Of a stretch of 29,622 nt of DNA, positions 21,023-29,622 are shown one piece after another. Position numbers and translations under genes: made by a program. Numbering within the stretch: position 1 is the first letter of the stretch; each line of letters opens with the position of its first letter. The DNA is taken from contig JALMLS010000442.1 in the NCBI GenBank assembly GCA_038496445.1, positions 1-29,622 of the forward strand, read 5' to 3'. The stretch is from Trichosphaerium sp. ATCC 40318. Taxonomy: Eukaryota > Discosea > Flabellinia > Trichosidae. A model generated the notes under the pieces. It did not search any database. It saw only the letters and a program-made list of their open reading frames with translations, and was not told where the DNA came from.

Positions 21023-21260
21023 AGTTTAATAGCGCGTGAATAGGCACTAAATAAGGCGGTTAGATAAAATAAGAAAAAGCAAAGCAAAAGTTGTACCTGA
21101 CGTAAAAAAATAAACTTAAGCGCTTAAGTTCAAGTGAATAAGTTTTTTTCTTTCCATGCTAAAACTTATGCGGCGGTGGAGTGTTAAACCAACGCCGCAT
21201 AGCTATACTTACATGCCATATCATTTAATTTATTTTAGGTTTTTGTATGTTATTTGGCGC

Positions 21261-21945
21261 AGGAGAGGTAATCCTACGCCGTAGTACATTATTAATTGGT
21301 TTTAGGGTTTTTTGGGAATTGTGCCTTCAACACAGAGGTAATCCTACGCCGATACGCCTTCACACACAGGAGAGGTAATCCTATGTTGTAGTGTACGTTA
21401 TATTAATTGGTTTTTTGGCCACGCGATTCGCCTTGACTCAGGAGAGGTAATCCTAAGCCTTTTGGCGTAGACGATGTATCATATGCCGTTATACGCCATA
21501 TTAATTGGTTTTAGGTTTTTTTTTGGTTGCACGATTCGCCTTGACTCAAGAGAGGTAATCCTAAGCCCTTTGGCGTAGATGAGGTATCATACGCCGTTGT
21601 ACGCCGTTATACGCCATACTAATTTGTTTTAGGGTTTTTTTTGGTCGCATGATCCGCCTTGACTCAGGAGAGGTAATCCTAAGCTCTTTGGCGTAGATGA
21701 GGTATCATACGCCGTTGTACGCCATTATACGCCATACTAATTGGTTTTAGGTTTTTTTTTGGTCGCGTGATCCACCTTGACTCAGGAGAGGTAATCCTAA
21801 GCCCTTTGGCGTAGATGAGGTATCATACGCCGTTGTACGCCATACTAATTTGTTTTAGGTTTTTTTTGGGAATTGCGCCTTCAACAGATGTAATCCTACG
21901 GTAATACGCCTTCAACGTGCAGGAGAGGTAATCCTACGCCCTGTA
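21261..21945. repeat. Tandem array of GGAGAGGTAATCCTA units
   Basis: Nine occurrences of (A)GGAGAGGTAATCCTA or close variants start near 21261, 21334, 21368, 21440, 21548, 21666, 21784, 21886 and 21921. The central units are about 108-118 bp and share the order GAGAGGTAATCCTAAGCC, TTTGGCGTAGATGAGGTATC, repeated TACGCC triplets, TTGGTTTTAGG plus a T run, and a CCTTGACTC end. Outer units are shortened. The unit has no coding potential. It resembles a subterminal repeat or small satellite. Confidence 0.85.
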
Positions 21946-21999
21946 AGTACAAAAAAAACAATTGTAAATAAATTGTCTTTTTTCGTACTTTTTCGTACT

Positions 22000-22055
22000 T
22001 TTTCTATTTTTTCGTTTTTTTCGATAAAAATTTCATCGGAAAATTCGAAAAAAAC
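22000..22055. repeat. Right imperfect inverted repeat (candidate terminal repeat)
   Basis: Contains CGGAAAATTCGAA (22037-22049), the exact reverse complement of TTCGAATTTTCCG at 11095-11107, with flanking A/T runs arranged in mirror order to 11143-11190. AT richness weakens the case, so this is a candidate only. Confidence 0.35.
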
Positions 22056-22312
22056 CGTTTTCCGTTTTTTTTTCGTTTGTGAATGTTAAACTGATTTTTA
22101 ACGTAGCGTTTGCGCAATCGCAGAACTAAATAAGTCTACCACATTACGCGTCATGTGTCAACGAAACTTTGTACCTATACAAACAGAAAACATGTTCTCA
22201 AACCCAATAAATACATTGTATCTACTGTTTCCGAGCACTTTAAAGCTAATTCGGCGACCTACGAAACCCTAACCCTAGTAAAATTCAGATAAATACGGGG
22301 ATTAGGCCTTAA

Positions 22313-24075
22313 ATGGATTTGGTAATTAAGCCAGAACCTAAAAAACAAACTATTACTCTATACGCACGTGATATGCGCCAGATACTTTTATTCGCTTTAT
22401 TAGGATTTTTATCCGTTATAGCTATGCCTGAATTTTCTTGGGATACACCTCCTGTGTTTGTACACATGTGTCAATGCTCGGGAGCGTTTAATAAAAGCCA
22501 AGTCGAGTATTTAGCGCGATACCCTATTGTCACCATTGAGAAAGGCCAAGGTACATTTTTATAACTGTACTCGACCTCTATGACGCCCAATGATTTGATT
22601 AACTCTATGACAAGGTATTGAGACTGGTAACCCAGCTGAGGTCGAAATAGAAAAGGCTGCTGCACAAGTTAAAGAAGCTAACCCAAAAGCTTATGTAATA
22701 TTCTACTACAACCTTGTGTTGGACTGGGCTTTCTACAATGCGCATAAAATAATGTTAAAGAACCCTGATTGGTGGCTTAAAGATAAATACGGCAAAACTA
22801 TTTACTTACAGCACGTGAACCTATCGGTTTTATCAGTTTTGCACTTCGTCAACTCACGTGTTGTCGGCTGTTTTGTTCAACATTTTTACATTTACTATGT
22901 AGTCACTTTCGTGAAGAGTGGCGCTAACCATGTTGATACTAATAGTCTGTTAGCGGCGATTCTAGCTTCCCAGACCATGACAAAATCCTTGTCTTTGACT
23001 TCAGCCAAAAAGTAGTAAGAGATTTTTGGACTTCAGAGATTGTGAACGCTACGAAGACTGGTAACATCAACGGGTACGCAATCATGGTTTTTTGTTTCCA
23101 ACCGAAACGTTCATATGTCATTGTTGCTATGATTCTGAATAACAATTTGCAGCGCTTTTGGAGATAGAGGTTGTCATGGTGGGGTGGATCTTGAAAGCCT
23201 CGATCCTAAAACAGCTACAGCATACGTTGAAGGTACTTTTTGAAACTACAAAAAGAAGTACCAAGCTTATTTGTGTAAGGTTTCTTCGATACTCTTGTTG
23301 GCACTCAAAAAGCGCTTGGCAGCGAGGTACGCATTATTTTCTTGTTCCTTAGTAGTAATGCTATTTTAGGGTTTGTTTATAGATAATTGTTTGGGAAAAT
23401 CAGGTTGCTCTGCTTCTCAATGTCCAATGCCTGGTGTAAGCGCTGCTCAGTTTGAGTTCTTTTGTAGAGACCTCACAGGTACTTTGTTAGTGTAATCACT
23501 TGATCACATACATCCTAGGCGAGAATAAAACTGCTACAACATGTGCAGATGATATTGCGTTATTACAGGAATTCAAGGTTTGTCAATCTCCTAAAAATCA
23601 CGTGATTTTTTGTTTTAACGGCTTTTTTAACAGGATTGTAATGACTTGGTGATAGAAGTTCATTACTATAGAAGCCATCTCAAAGATATGAATAATATAG
23701 AGCTTCCTTTAGCTGCCTTTTTAATAGGTGCAAGTGAATACACATACTTTGGATTTTCCAAAGGGTATGCGTTGCTGTAGCGTCCGAGCAGACTTTTTTT
23801 TGTTGTTTTGTTGTACTTTGTTGGGTTTTTTTTTAATTTCTTTTGTAGTTGGTACCTTGATAATGACTGGGATATATGGTGGCCACAATATTCTAAGAAA
23901 CTTGGTAAACCTCTTGGAGATGCAACTAAGAATAACTACACATACAACAGGCATAACTTTTTTCAACTCCACGTGCTAATACTTATTCTTTTTTTTTTCT
24001 TTTAGGTCTTTTGAACACGCACATGTTACCCTTGATTTGGAAACACAAAAAGCAAACATTATTTGGTCGCAATGA
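22313..24075 (+). CDS. Secreted or membrane-anchored glycoside-hydrolase-like protein
   Basis: Likely TIM-barrel glycosidase-type protein acting on an extracellular polysaccharide; the exact family is not assignable here. Exons: 22313-22550, 22615 to about 22812, a region ending 23073 with uncertain 5' end (about 22962), 23153-23232, 23280-23326, 23370-23478, 23519-23577, 23634-23764, 23849-23950, 24006-24075. An N-terminal hydrophobic segment (ILLFALLGFLSVIAM, about residues 24-38) suggests a signal anchor. Barrel-like motifs are YVIFYYNLVLDWAFYNAH, KNPDWWLKDKYGK, VFDFSQKVVRDFWTSEIV, GAFGDRGCHGGVD, GLFIDNC and VIEVHYY. The C-terminus (KPLGDATKNNYTYNR joined to SFEHAHVTLDLETQ, ending IIWSQ) looks like a conserved beta module. 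The intron at 23951-24005 begins with GC. The join near 22.8-22.96 kb is not in phase with the donors I can see. Confidence 0.68.
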
Positions 24076-24862
24076 ATAATGAAGTTGTGGTGTGACTTAA
24101 TAAAACAGTGGTGGTTGCTGGATACTTGTTTAACAAAAGTTACTTAACTGGCCAGAAAAGTTTATACTTTTTTCTAGTTAACAATAATTTAACGTTTTGC
24201 ATCTACTGGACAACGTTTTCTTGCTAAAGTATTAATGCCGTGACGCGAAGGGTTTTAAATTTATGAAAGTAGTGTGCACTCGTTTTTGCCAATCTGATAT
24301 TTCTGAACAAAAACCCTTCTTATGCAAATATGGCTGTAAACTCAATTCCATCAAGAGACACATTGAATTTGTAGCAGATGTTAGATTGGATTGACATTGA
24401 CAATGCAATAAAAGACGCTCTGGGTTTGTTGGTTATGGTGTAGCCACACAAGCGGATTTATTCTACATTTTAACAACTCGCGTGATGCAATGCTGTTAAA
24501 AGAAAAAGGTCACCTGCAAAAAAGAAAAGGGATTGTTCGCTACTCGCCATTGAAAGATCGATCGTGTCTGACTTTATTTTGTTAGTCTTGTCTCGTGTTG
24601 GCAGAATATTGTATTGTGTTCTAAATACATAGTCACCTGTCTCGCCAGCAGAATGGTGATTTTTATGTACCCGGGTAAAGACCTGATACGTAATACCTAC
24701 TTTTAAAATAAGAAATCACGTGACTTTAATGCTGTTCTGATATTATTGCTATTTTTGTAAGCGTGTCCTTTTTTTACCACATTGTTTCAGTCAAACATGG
24801 CTCTATTTTCGGTGAAAAGTCGTGCTTGGGCTTAGTAGTGTTGTTAACATCAATAGAGTTAC
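24076..24862. other. Gene-free stretch before the RCC1-like gene
   Basis: I see no supported gene or RNA. There is a TCACGTGA palindrome at 24716-24723 and only short open frames, one lysine-rich (24499 onward, KRKRSPAKKKRD). The 3' end of the upstream gene's transcript and the promoter of the downstream gene should lie here. Confidence 0.4.
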
Positions 24863-25837
24863 ATGGCTAAGGAGAGGCACCAAGTAGGAGAAACGAGAAC
24901 CGTTTTAGGCGAAAATACGATACAAAGGAATATTTCGCATCTAGCTGTTTGTGGTGACTTCCATACGCTACTAATAGGCACCACAGCATATTATTTAAAT
25001 ACTCTCGATCGTTTAAAAAAAGCTGTACCAATCGAAGGCGTACCACCCGTTATTTCAGTAGCTGGCGTACGTGGAAGTGCTGGGAGAAGTGATTACATAC
25101 TATTAACAAAAGAGGGAACAATTTACGTTGGAAAGACTCCATACGACGCTAAAATAGTTGAATCTAAGCTTTTCTTTGTTGCAATTAAAGCTGGCTTCGA
25201 TCTAGTGATAGCGTTGGACAAAAACGGAGATGTTTATCAAACAGGCGGTTACTTACCGCCTAAATACTACTTTCAGAAGGTTTTCGGATTACCAATTATA
25301 ACATCAATAGAATGTCACCTAAGAACAGCATCTGCTTTATCAATGAGAGGTGAGTTATTCTATTGGGGAGATAGTACAAGAAGACTTGATGAATTTCATT
25401 CAGCTGAACCTATAGAGATTGAATGGGTTACACCTGGTGATATCTTCTTACTATGTTGTGGAGCACATGTTCGTCATGATGGTCACGTGTATGTTGGTTC
25501 TTCTCATGTATCTGTTATTGATCCTCCTGATGATGTTATCAATGTTTGTTTTGGTGTATGGATTGTATACATGTTAACAAGATCAGGAGATGTTTACTTT
25601 TGGAATCCACTTGTTGATACACCTGCACAACGTATACCTAATATTTCTTGTATATATTTAGCTGCTGGGAGGATAAAGGTAGTTGGATGGTGTAAAGATG
25701 GTAAAATTGTTGAGTTACCTTCAGTGTTTGATGAAACAAAAACAATTGATTTCGGCCTAAAAAAAGTATCAAAGAGCGGAATAGAGGCATGTCTTTTCCT
25801 TCAACCCTCGACCTTTTTAACGCCTATAGGATCCTAA
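24863..25837 (+). CDS. RCC1-like beta-propeller protein, single exon
   Basis: Uninterrupted 324-aa frame, unusual here because nearly all neighbours are split. Repeating segments of the type (T/S)xxGxxYxxG occur about every 50 residues: YILLTKEGTIYVGKTP, VIALDKNGDVYQTGGY, ALSMRGELFYWGDSTRR, VRHDGHVYVGSSH, MLTRSGDVYFWNPL and VVGWCKDGKIVELP. This is the RCC1 blade signature, so a propeller scaffold for protein-protein contact or a Ran/Rab exchange factor-like role is inferred. Blades are degenerate, as in F-box or HERC-associated RCC1 proteins. The start MAKERHQVGETRT has no signal peptide. It is followed after 64 bp by the 25902 gene in the same orientation; the two might be one transcript through an intron I could not place. 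Confidence 0.65.
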   Translation: MAKERHQVGETRTVLGENTIQRNISHLAVCGDFHTLLIGTTAYYLNTLDRLKKAVPIEGVPPVISVAGVRGSAGRSDYILLTKEGTIYVGKTPYDAKIVESKLFFVAIKAGFDLVIALDKNGDVYQTGGYLPPKYYFQKVFGLPIITSIECHLRTASALSMRGELFYWGDSTRRLDEFHSAEPIEIEWVTPGDIFLLCCGAHVRHDGHVYVGSSHVSVIDPPDDVINVCFGVWIVYMLTRSGDVYFWNPLVDTPAQRIPNISCIYLAAGRIKVVGWCKDGKIVELPSVFDETKTIDFGLKKVSKSGIEACLFLQPSTFLTPIGS

Positions 25838-25901
25838 ATTCTATCGTAATACATCCAAGGTAGTTTCTATAGACACCAGAAGGAGTTACGAGAAAAAGAC
25901 G

Positions 25902-26610
25902 ATGAGAACACATCGCGGATTTAGAGTCGCTATAAAACAAATAGTAGAAAGCGCTTTTGATACAGTTGCTGAGGCCTATGGAAAACTGACTATTTCTGCT
26001 CATGATGAAGAACCTTCTATTGAACGTGTTCATAGTATTGGATCTACTAGTGCATCTAAAAGTAGTATGGATAAGAGTCTAGATGAGGATGTAACAGATT
26101 TTGATTCCTTAACAACTTGTTCTGTAAATGATCACGGGATTGCTTTGCAACCAGAAGATTTCGTAGTAGATTGTAAAGAATTTGAAGTTATTAATAACGA
26201 AACACACAAGGTACCCAGTAATTCAATGATCGCATACCAACGTTTTAAACACGGGAAAGTACATTTGAAATAACACGTGTTTTTTTTTAATGTCAATTTA
26301 CGCTTTGAAAATACACAAGTCTTACCACATTACCTCCTGATTTTCTGATTTATTTTTTAACCTTAAACTAACTTCGTTTTTTTTGAAGGATGCTCCTGAC
26401 ACCAGTTCTATAAACACTTTATCAATGTTTGATGCTTTTTCAAGAGCAAATGAACAAACTGAACTTAGCCTTCCATTTTCTGTAGGACCAAGCCCTTGTC
26501 ATACTCTTCCAAGTGTATGCAGTCAATCTTTAGCTTTCAGTGGTGACTTGTCACTGAATGACGAGGAGATACCAATCGAAATCATCAGAAATGAACCAAA
26601 AACCAACTGA
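25902..26610 (+). CDS. Ser/Asp/Glu-rich unknown protein, two exons
   Basis: Not recognised. Exons 25902-26210 and 26389-26610 join in phase 0 (donor AAG|GTACCC, acceptor TTGAAG) to give 176 aa. The N-terminal part (MRTHRGFRVAIKQIVESAFD, then TVAEAYGKL) is basic and helix-prone. The rest is acidic and Ser-rich (SIERVHSIGSTSASKSSMD, SLDEDVTDFDSL), probably disordered and a likely phosphorylation target. The frame is open upstream of the ATG (SIDTRRSYEKKT), so the true start may be earlier, or this may be the 3' part of the RCC1-like gene. Confidence 0.5.
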
Positions 26611-27282
26611 CATCTGAATCATGTGCCAAATTGAGCAAAAAAGACTGACAGTAGTCGTCCACAAATTCATTGGGAAATGTTTGTTGCCATTTTCCCTGAG
26701 TTTATTTACCATTTCCCACTAAATAATGGCACTTAATTGGACATGATGTAAGAGAAGACATGCATTTGTTATCCAAAAAGGAAGTTTTTGGTGATTAAGC
26801 CACCAGATTCTTAGTTTCGTAGGAACATGTTGAAAGATGCTCGTCAAACAAAATACTTAGGCTTGTGGTACCTATCATTAAAGGTAGTGGGCATGTTAGA
26901 TCTCCTGAGATACCTACGAAATCTTCTAGTACGGAATTTGTGCTTGTGACGGAGATGAGTTCGAAAAAGTACAAGCTTTAGAACAGACAATGCTTTATGC
27001 CGTTGCATAAAGCACGTGATGAAACAATTAATTTAATAAAGTGTTTCGTTCATAAAGTATAATTTGAATAGTTGTGCGCATTACAGTCGAAAAGTGACTT
27101 GCAAGCAACACGTCGAATCTCGTTTATTTACAAATATTACTTTTTACAGACTTTTGGAATTGGTAATCCAAAGTATGTTTTAACACAACCTCTGCCTATC
27201 CCATTACTAACAGCCAAATAAACACTATCTATGAGAAAAAATAAGACTTAAAAACAAATCGCTTTGTGCAATGCAAGTCAAG
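26611..27282. other. Intergenic region between convergent genes
   Basis: The 3' ends of the plus-strand 25902 gene and the minus-strand SPRY gene face each other here. No coding or RNA feature is recognised. A CACGTGATG motif lies near 27013. Polyadenylation signals could be present (AATAAA-like at about 27036) but cannot be assigned. Confidence 0.4.
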
Positions 27283-28297
27283 TTATTCACGTTGTTGTTT
27301 AGCAACTTCACTGAAGACAATAGTGCCAACTATGACTACGGAAATTTTAAAGTTTGAGTCCGTTACCTGGTAAGTTTTTGAATACAATGCCAATGTAGAC
27401 GCCATCTATAAAATAACTAACTGTACGCTGTTTCATATCAAGTAGTAGACCAACTCTCTTATCTGTTGTATTGTATCCTTGAACATGACCAATATGTGTT
27501 CCTTTACAATGAACACTACCCATTGCATTAACAGCCCATCCTTGCTCCCTATTTCTTAAACATGAGTATATGTACATCAACGATAATGCGACTAGTAAAA
27601 AGCTTCAAAGCACGTGTTTTTTTTTGGGCTTCCGACTTTAGGTTTGTCACGTGATCGTAATAAATTGACACGACATACCACAAGTCCTCGTCAAGATTAT
27701 TTAAACAACTTGCATCAGCAACCCCTAGTCGAAATGTCCATTTCCCTACGAACAAACATTAAAACAACAAAATCACGTGCACAAACGTACCGAGTCTTTT
27801 TGCTAAAATTGATGTTCCTGTGTAAGATTGAAACGTTTCCACCTCCCAGTAGAACCTCTCAAACCCAGTGAAAGGCCTGTTCGAGAGAGTGATTGTATCG
27901 CTTCTTGGCATACTCACAAAAGTCCCATTTTCAGTAATGATGACGCCTCTAAAAAAGAACAAAAGTATAAGCCGATAGATAATCATTGAGGTACTTTCTT
28001 GCCGCATTTGTTCTTATCCCATCGTACATAAAATAAATACTTATATATTTGTAACCAAGACATGTTATGTATTGCTTGTGTAGGTAAGTAATTCGAATCA
28101 AGTCGATTTAAAGTTTTTTCCCTCCATATGACGTTTTGAAGCGATATATGTCTGAAATACTGTGACGATACGCCAAAAGAGTTTAATAGGCATGGTATAG
28201 GAAGGAATGAAGCGATAATTGTCCACAGTTCAGGTGGAATCATCCCGCTAGTGTCGATAGCGGTGAGTAAGTGTAAGTAATAAACATGGTACCTCAT
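27283..28297 (-). CDS. F-box/SPRY domain protein (FBXO45-like architecture)
   Basis: Probable substrate receptor of an SCF-type ubiquitin ligase. Exons: 28297-27995, 27948-27791, 27745-27679, 27548-27367, 27335-27283. The F-box is MIPPELWTIIASFLPIPCLL then SFGVSSQYFRH, with IWREKTLNRL after it. The SPRY domain follows: NGTFVSMPRSDTITLS, FERFYWEVETF, TFRLGVADASC, EQGWAVNAMGSVHCKG, KRVGLLLDMKQRTVSYFIDG, VYIGIVFKNLPG and IVGTIVFSEVAKQQ. The last three joins keep phase; the first join does not (it leaves the F-box exon and the SPRY exon off by two bases with the visible GTACCT donor), so that junction, an assembly error or a real lesion needs checking. The start could also be the Met at 28243, directly at the F-box. 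Confidence 0.7.
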
Positions 28298-28487
28298 TGC
28301 GGCTATTTGTTCACCGGTTTGACACCGTTGCTTAAGGCAGTTAAAGGTTTACTGAATTGAAAGGACCTAATATTGACCACAACGTTTTCTCGTGCCAAAT
28401 AAACTCTAGTGTCTATCAGAGCTATTTCAGACGTACCAAGACATCCTAGAAATAAGAAGAAGGTATTCTAACTGCACAAGGAACGTT
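28298..28487. promoter_or_regulatory. Divergent promoter region between two F-box genes
   Basis: 190 bp between opposed start codons (28297 minus, 28488 plus). No TATA box is assigned. It is the third close head-to-head pair in the window. The role is inferred from arrangement. Confidence 0.35.
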
Positions 28488-29622
28488 ATGAGCGTGGCAA
28501 AGAATACAGCTTCCAAAAATTCGTGGGATTCCTCGTATCTCATGTATGAGCTACCTAATGAACTTATTGTGCTTATAATAAGAAATGTGGATGATATGAA
28601 GTCGTTTCTGAACATTTCAAGCACTTGTACGGAGTACGCAATGCGACTGTTTGAAAGACATCAACGATATCTTTACCAATACAATTTTTAGGATCAGTGC
28701 CGTCTGTTCTTCTCAGTTAGCTCCCTTTTGTCGTTATCTATACGCCAACAATTGGCACTTGAGCAGTGCAGAGCTATTGGCGCAATTTCCAGATGGCTCA
28801 AACACGTGCGCTTGAGATATTATTTAATGCTTCAGGCATTCATTGAACATAGGTTTTGGTTGACAAAATACAAAGAACGTCATAAAGAAGAACAGTCAAT
28901 ATTTGATCAAGTTGTTGGTGTATGTCACTACATGATCAAACACCTTCATACGTAAAATAACTCTTCTAGAACGAGAGTAACTGTAACAGTTTCTATGATG
29001 AAAACTTTGATCTGAAGACTATCTTTCCAACAAAAATGGTAATTCCATTTACTTTGAATGCCTGTGGACTTAACAGTTCCTATTAGCGTCTCTACAAATT
29101 TGTCCCGCGTAAACCAATGTTGTTGGATGTCATTGCTAGTTGCTTGATGAGATGTACAAATCCTACTGATAATGACAAACGAATTTATCTTGTTGAGATG
29201 CTGGTATCTACCAGTGCTAAAACATATTCTGATATTGAAGGCTTTTATGGCGCTATAACGCACTGTATTGCCTTTGAGGCAAACAGAGAAGCAGGTGTGT
29301 TACTTAACAGTCATACAGCTGATAGTTGAACAATGTTTGATAGGTAGCATCTTTTGGTGCCTCTGTGGTAATATTGGTAGCTTGTCTCGTTCCACTGAAA
29401 GAATCAAAAGCGTAGGGTTGCTACAGCTTCTTATAAAACACATGTCAGACTTCCGTAAGGATGTGTCAAAGTATAATTTCCGAATACCGTTATACATTGA
29501 AGCAGTAGCTCGTATCTTTGTAGCAGCAAAAGGTACAAAATTGAAAGTTTTTGATATCTTCTTCTATACTTCTTGTGTTCGAATGCTTTAGACTTTACTG
29601 CTTTGGAGTGTTTTAACTTGTT
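28488..29622 (+). CDS. F-box protein with a helical, ARM-like C-terminal part (runs off the window)
   Basis: The first exon starts at 28488 and carries an F-box (YELPNELIVLIIRNVDDMKS then FLNISSTC, residues about 22-46). Splicing after 28633 to 28692 would continue as EISAVCSSQLAPFCRYLYANNW, fitting the second half of an F-box. Further coding segments are 28842 to about 28910, 29070 to about 29260 (KPMLLDVIASCLMRCTNPTD, IYLVEMLVSTSAKTYSDIEG) and 29305-29531 (IQLIVEQCLIGSIFWCL, VGLLQLLIKHMSD, YIEAVARIFVAAKG). The leucine-rich helix pairs recall armadillo-type repeats. A 46-nt intron (29259-29304) or a 16-nt one (29296-29311 region) is needed to join the last two frames. The gene is incomplete at the right edge (donor GTACAA at 29532) and its middle is unresolved. 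Confidence 0.5.

Larger units (their letters stand above)
21023..22312. other. Upstream region of the repeat-protein gene; right border of the central block
   Basis: No gene is supported. It contains an 18-bp perfect palindrome (21113-21130), a hairpin with 8-bp arms (21168-21175 and 21193-21200), the GGAGAGGTAATCCTA tandem array (21261-21945), a T-rich tract with the right inverted-repeat candidate, and a short telomere-like CCCTAACCCTA near 22267-22277. The promoter of the minus-strand gene starting at 21022 should be near 21.0-21.2 kb. Confidence 0.5.

Noticed and set aside
21261-21945. CRISPR-like look of a short repeated core with spacers
   Set aside because: Spacers are themselves repeated and of uneven length, and the surrounding genes are intron-containing eukaryotic genes; this is a tandem repeat array.

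Overview
This is nuclear DNA of an intron-rich, AT-rich eukaryote, most likely a protist. The genes are compact and split by tiny spliceosomal introns, many of 24-60 nt. Donors are often GTACGT, GTACTA or GTATGT and acceptors are usually TAG. I cannot place the lineage. I rebuilt most exon chains by hand, using reading-frame continuity across GT..AG junctions and family resemblance; no transcript evidence was available.

Layout. Left flank (1 to about 10 kb): the 5' part of a SANT/Myb gene (minus) sits head-to-head with a complete nine-exon arginase (plus). Next come an unrecognised multi-exon gene with a C-x2-C motif (plus), a GT31-type glycosyltransferase with a signal anchor (minus), an F-box gene (plus), a small unknown gene (plus) and a membrane-anchored isochorismatase-like hydrolase (plus).

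Central block (about 11.1-22.1 kb): three intact, intron-rich genes lie in a row on the minus strand. They are a 583-aa Ala/Ser/Asp-rich repeat protein (19 exons), a 416-aa orphan (8 exons), and a 1331-aa MULE-type transposase (16 exons). The transposase keeps a plausible D, D, E triad and carries an SR-like repeat tail and a C-terminal Tudor-like domain. The block is bounded by imperfect inverted repeats and has a tandem-repeat array at its upstream end. The TCACGTGA palindrome, frequent in both flanks, is not seen inside it. I infer a candidate large Mutator-like element or a domesticated derivative.

Right flank (22.3-29.6 kb): a secreted glycoside-hydrolase-like protein (plus, including a probable GC-AG intron), an RCC1-like gene (plus), a small Ser/Asp-rich gene (plus), an F-box/SPRY gene (minus) and a partial F-box gene (plus) running off the end.

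Most striking observation: in the 583-aa gene, ten consecutive introns are all exactly 41 nt. Each reads as 'GT' plus a 39-nt copy of the neighbouring coding repeat, so the introns appear to have arisen from the gene's own tandem repeat.
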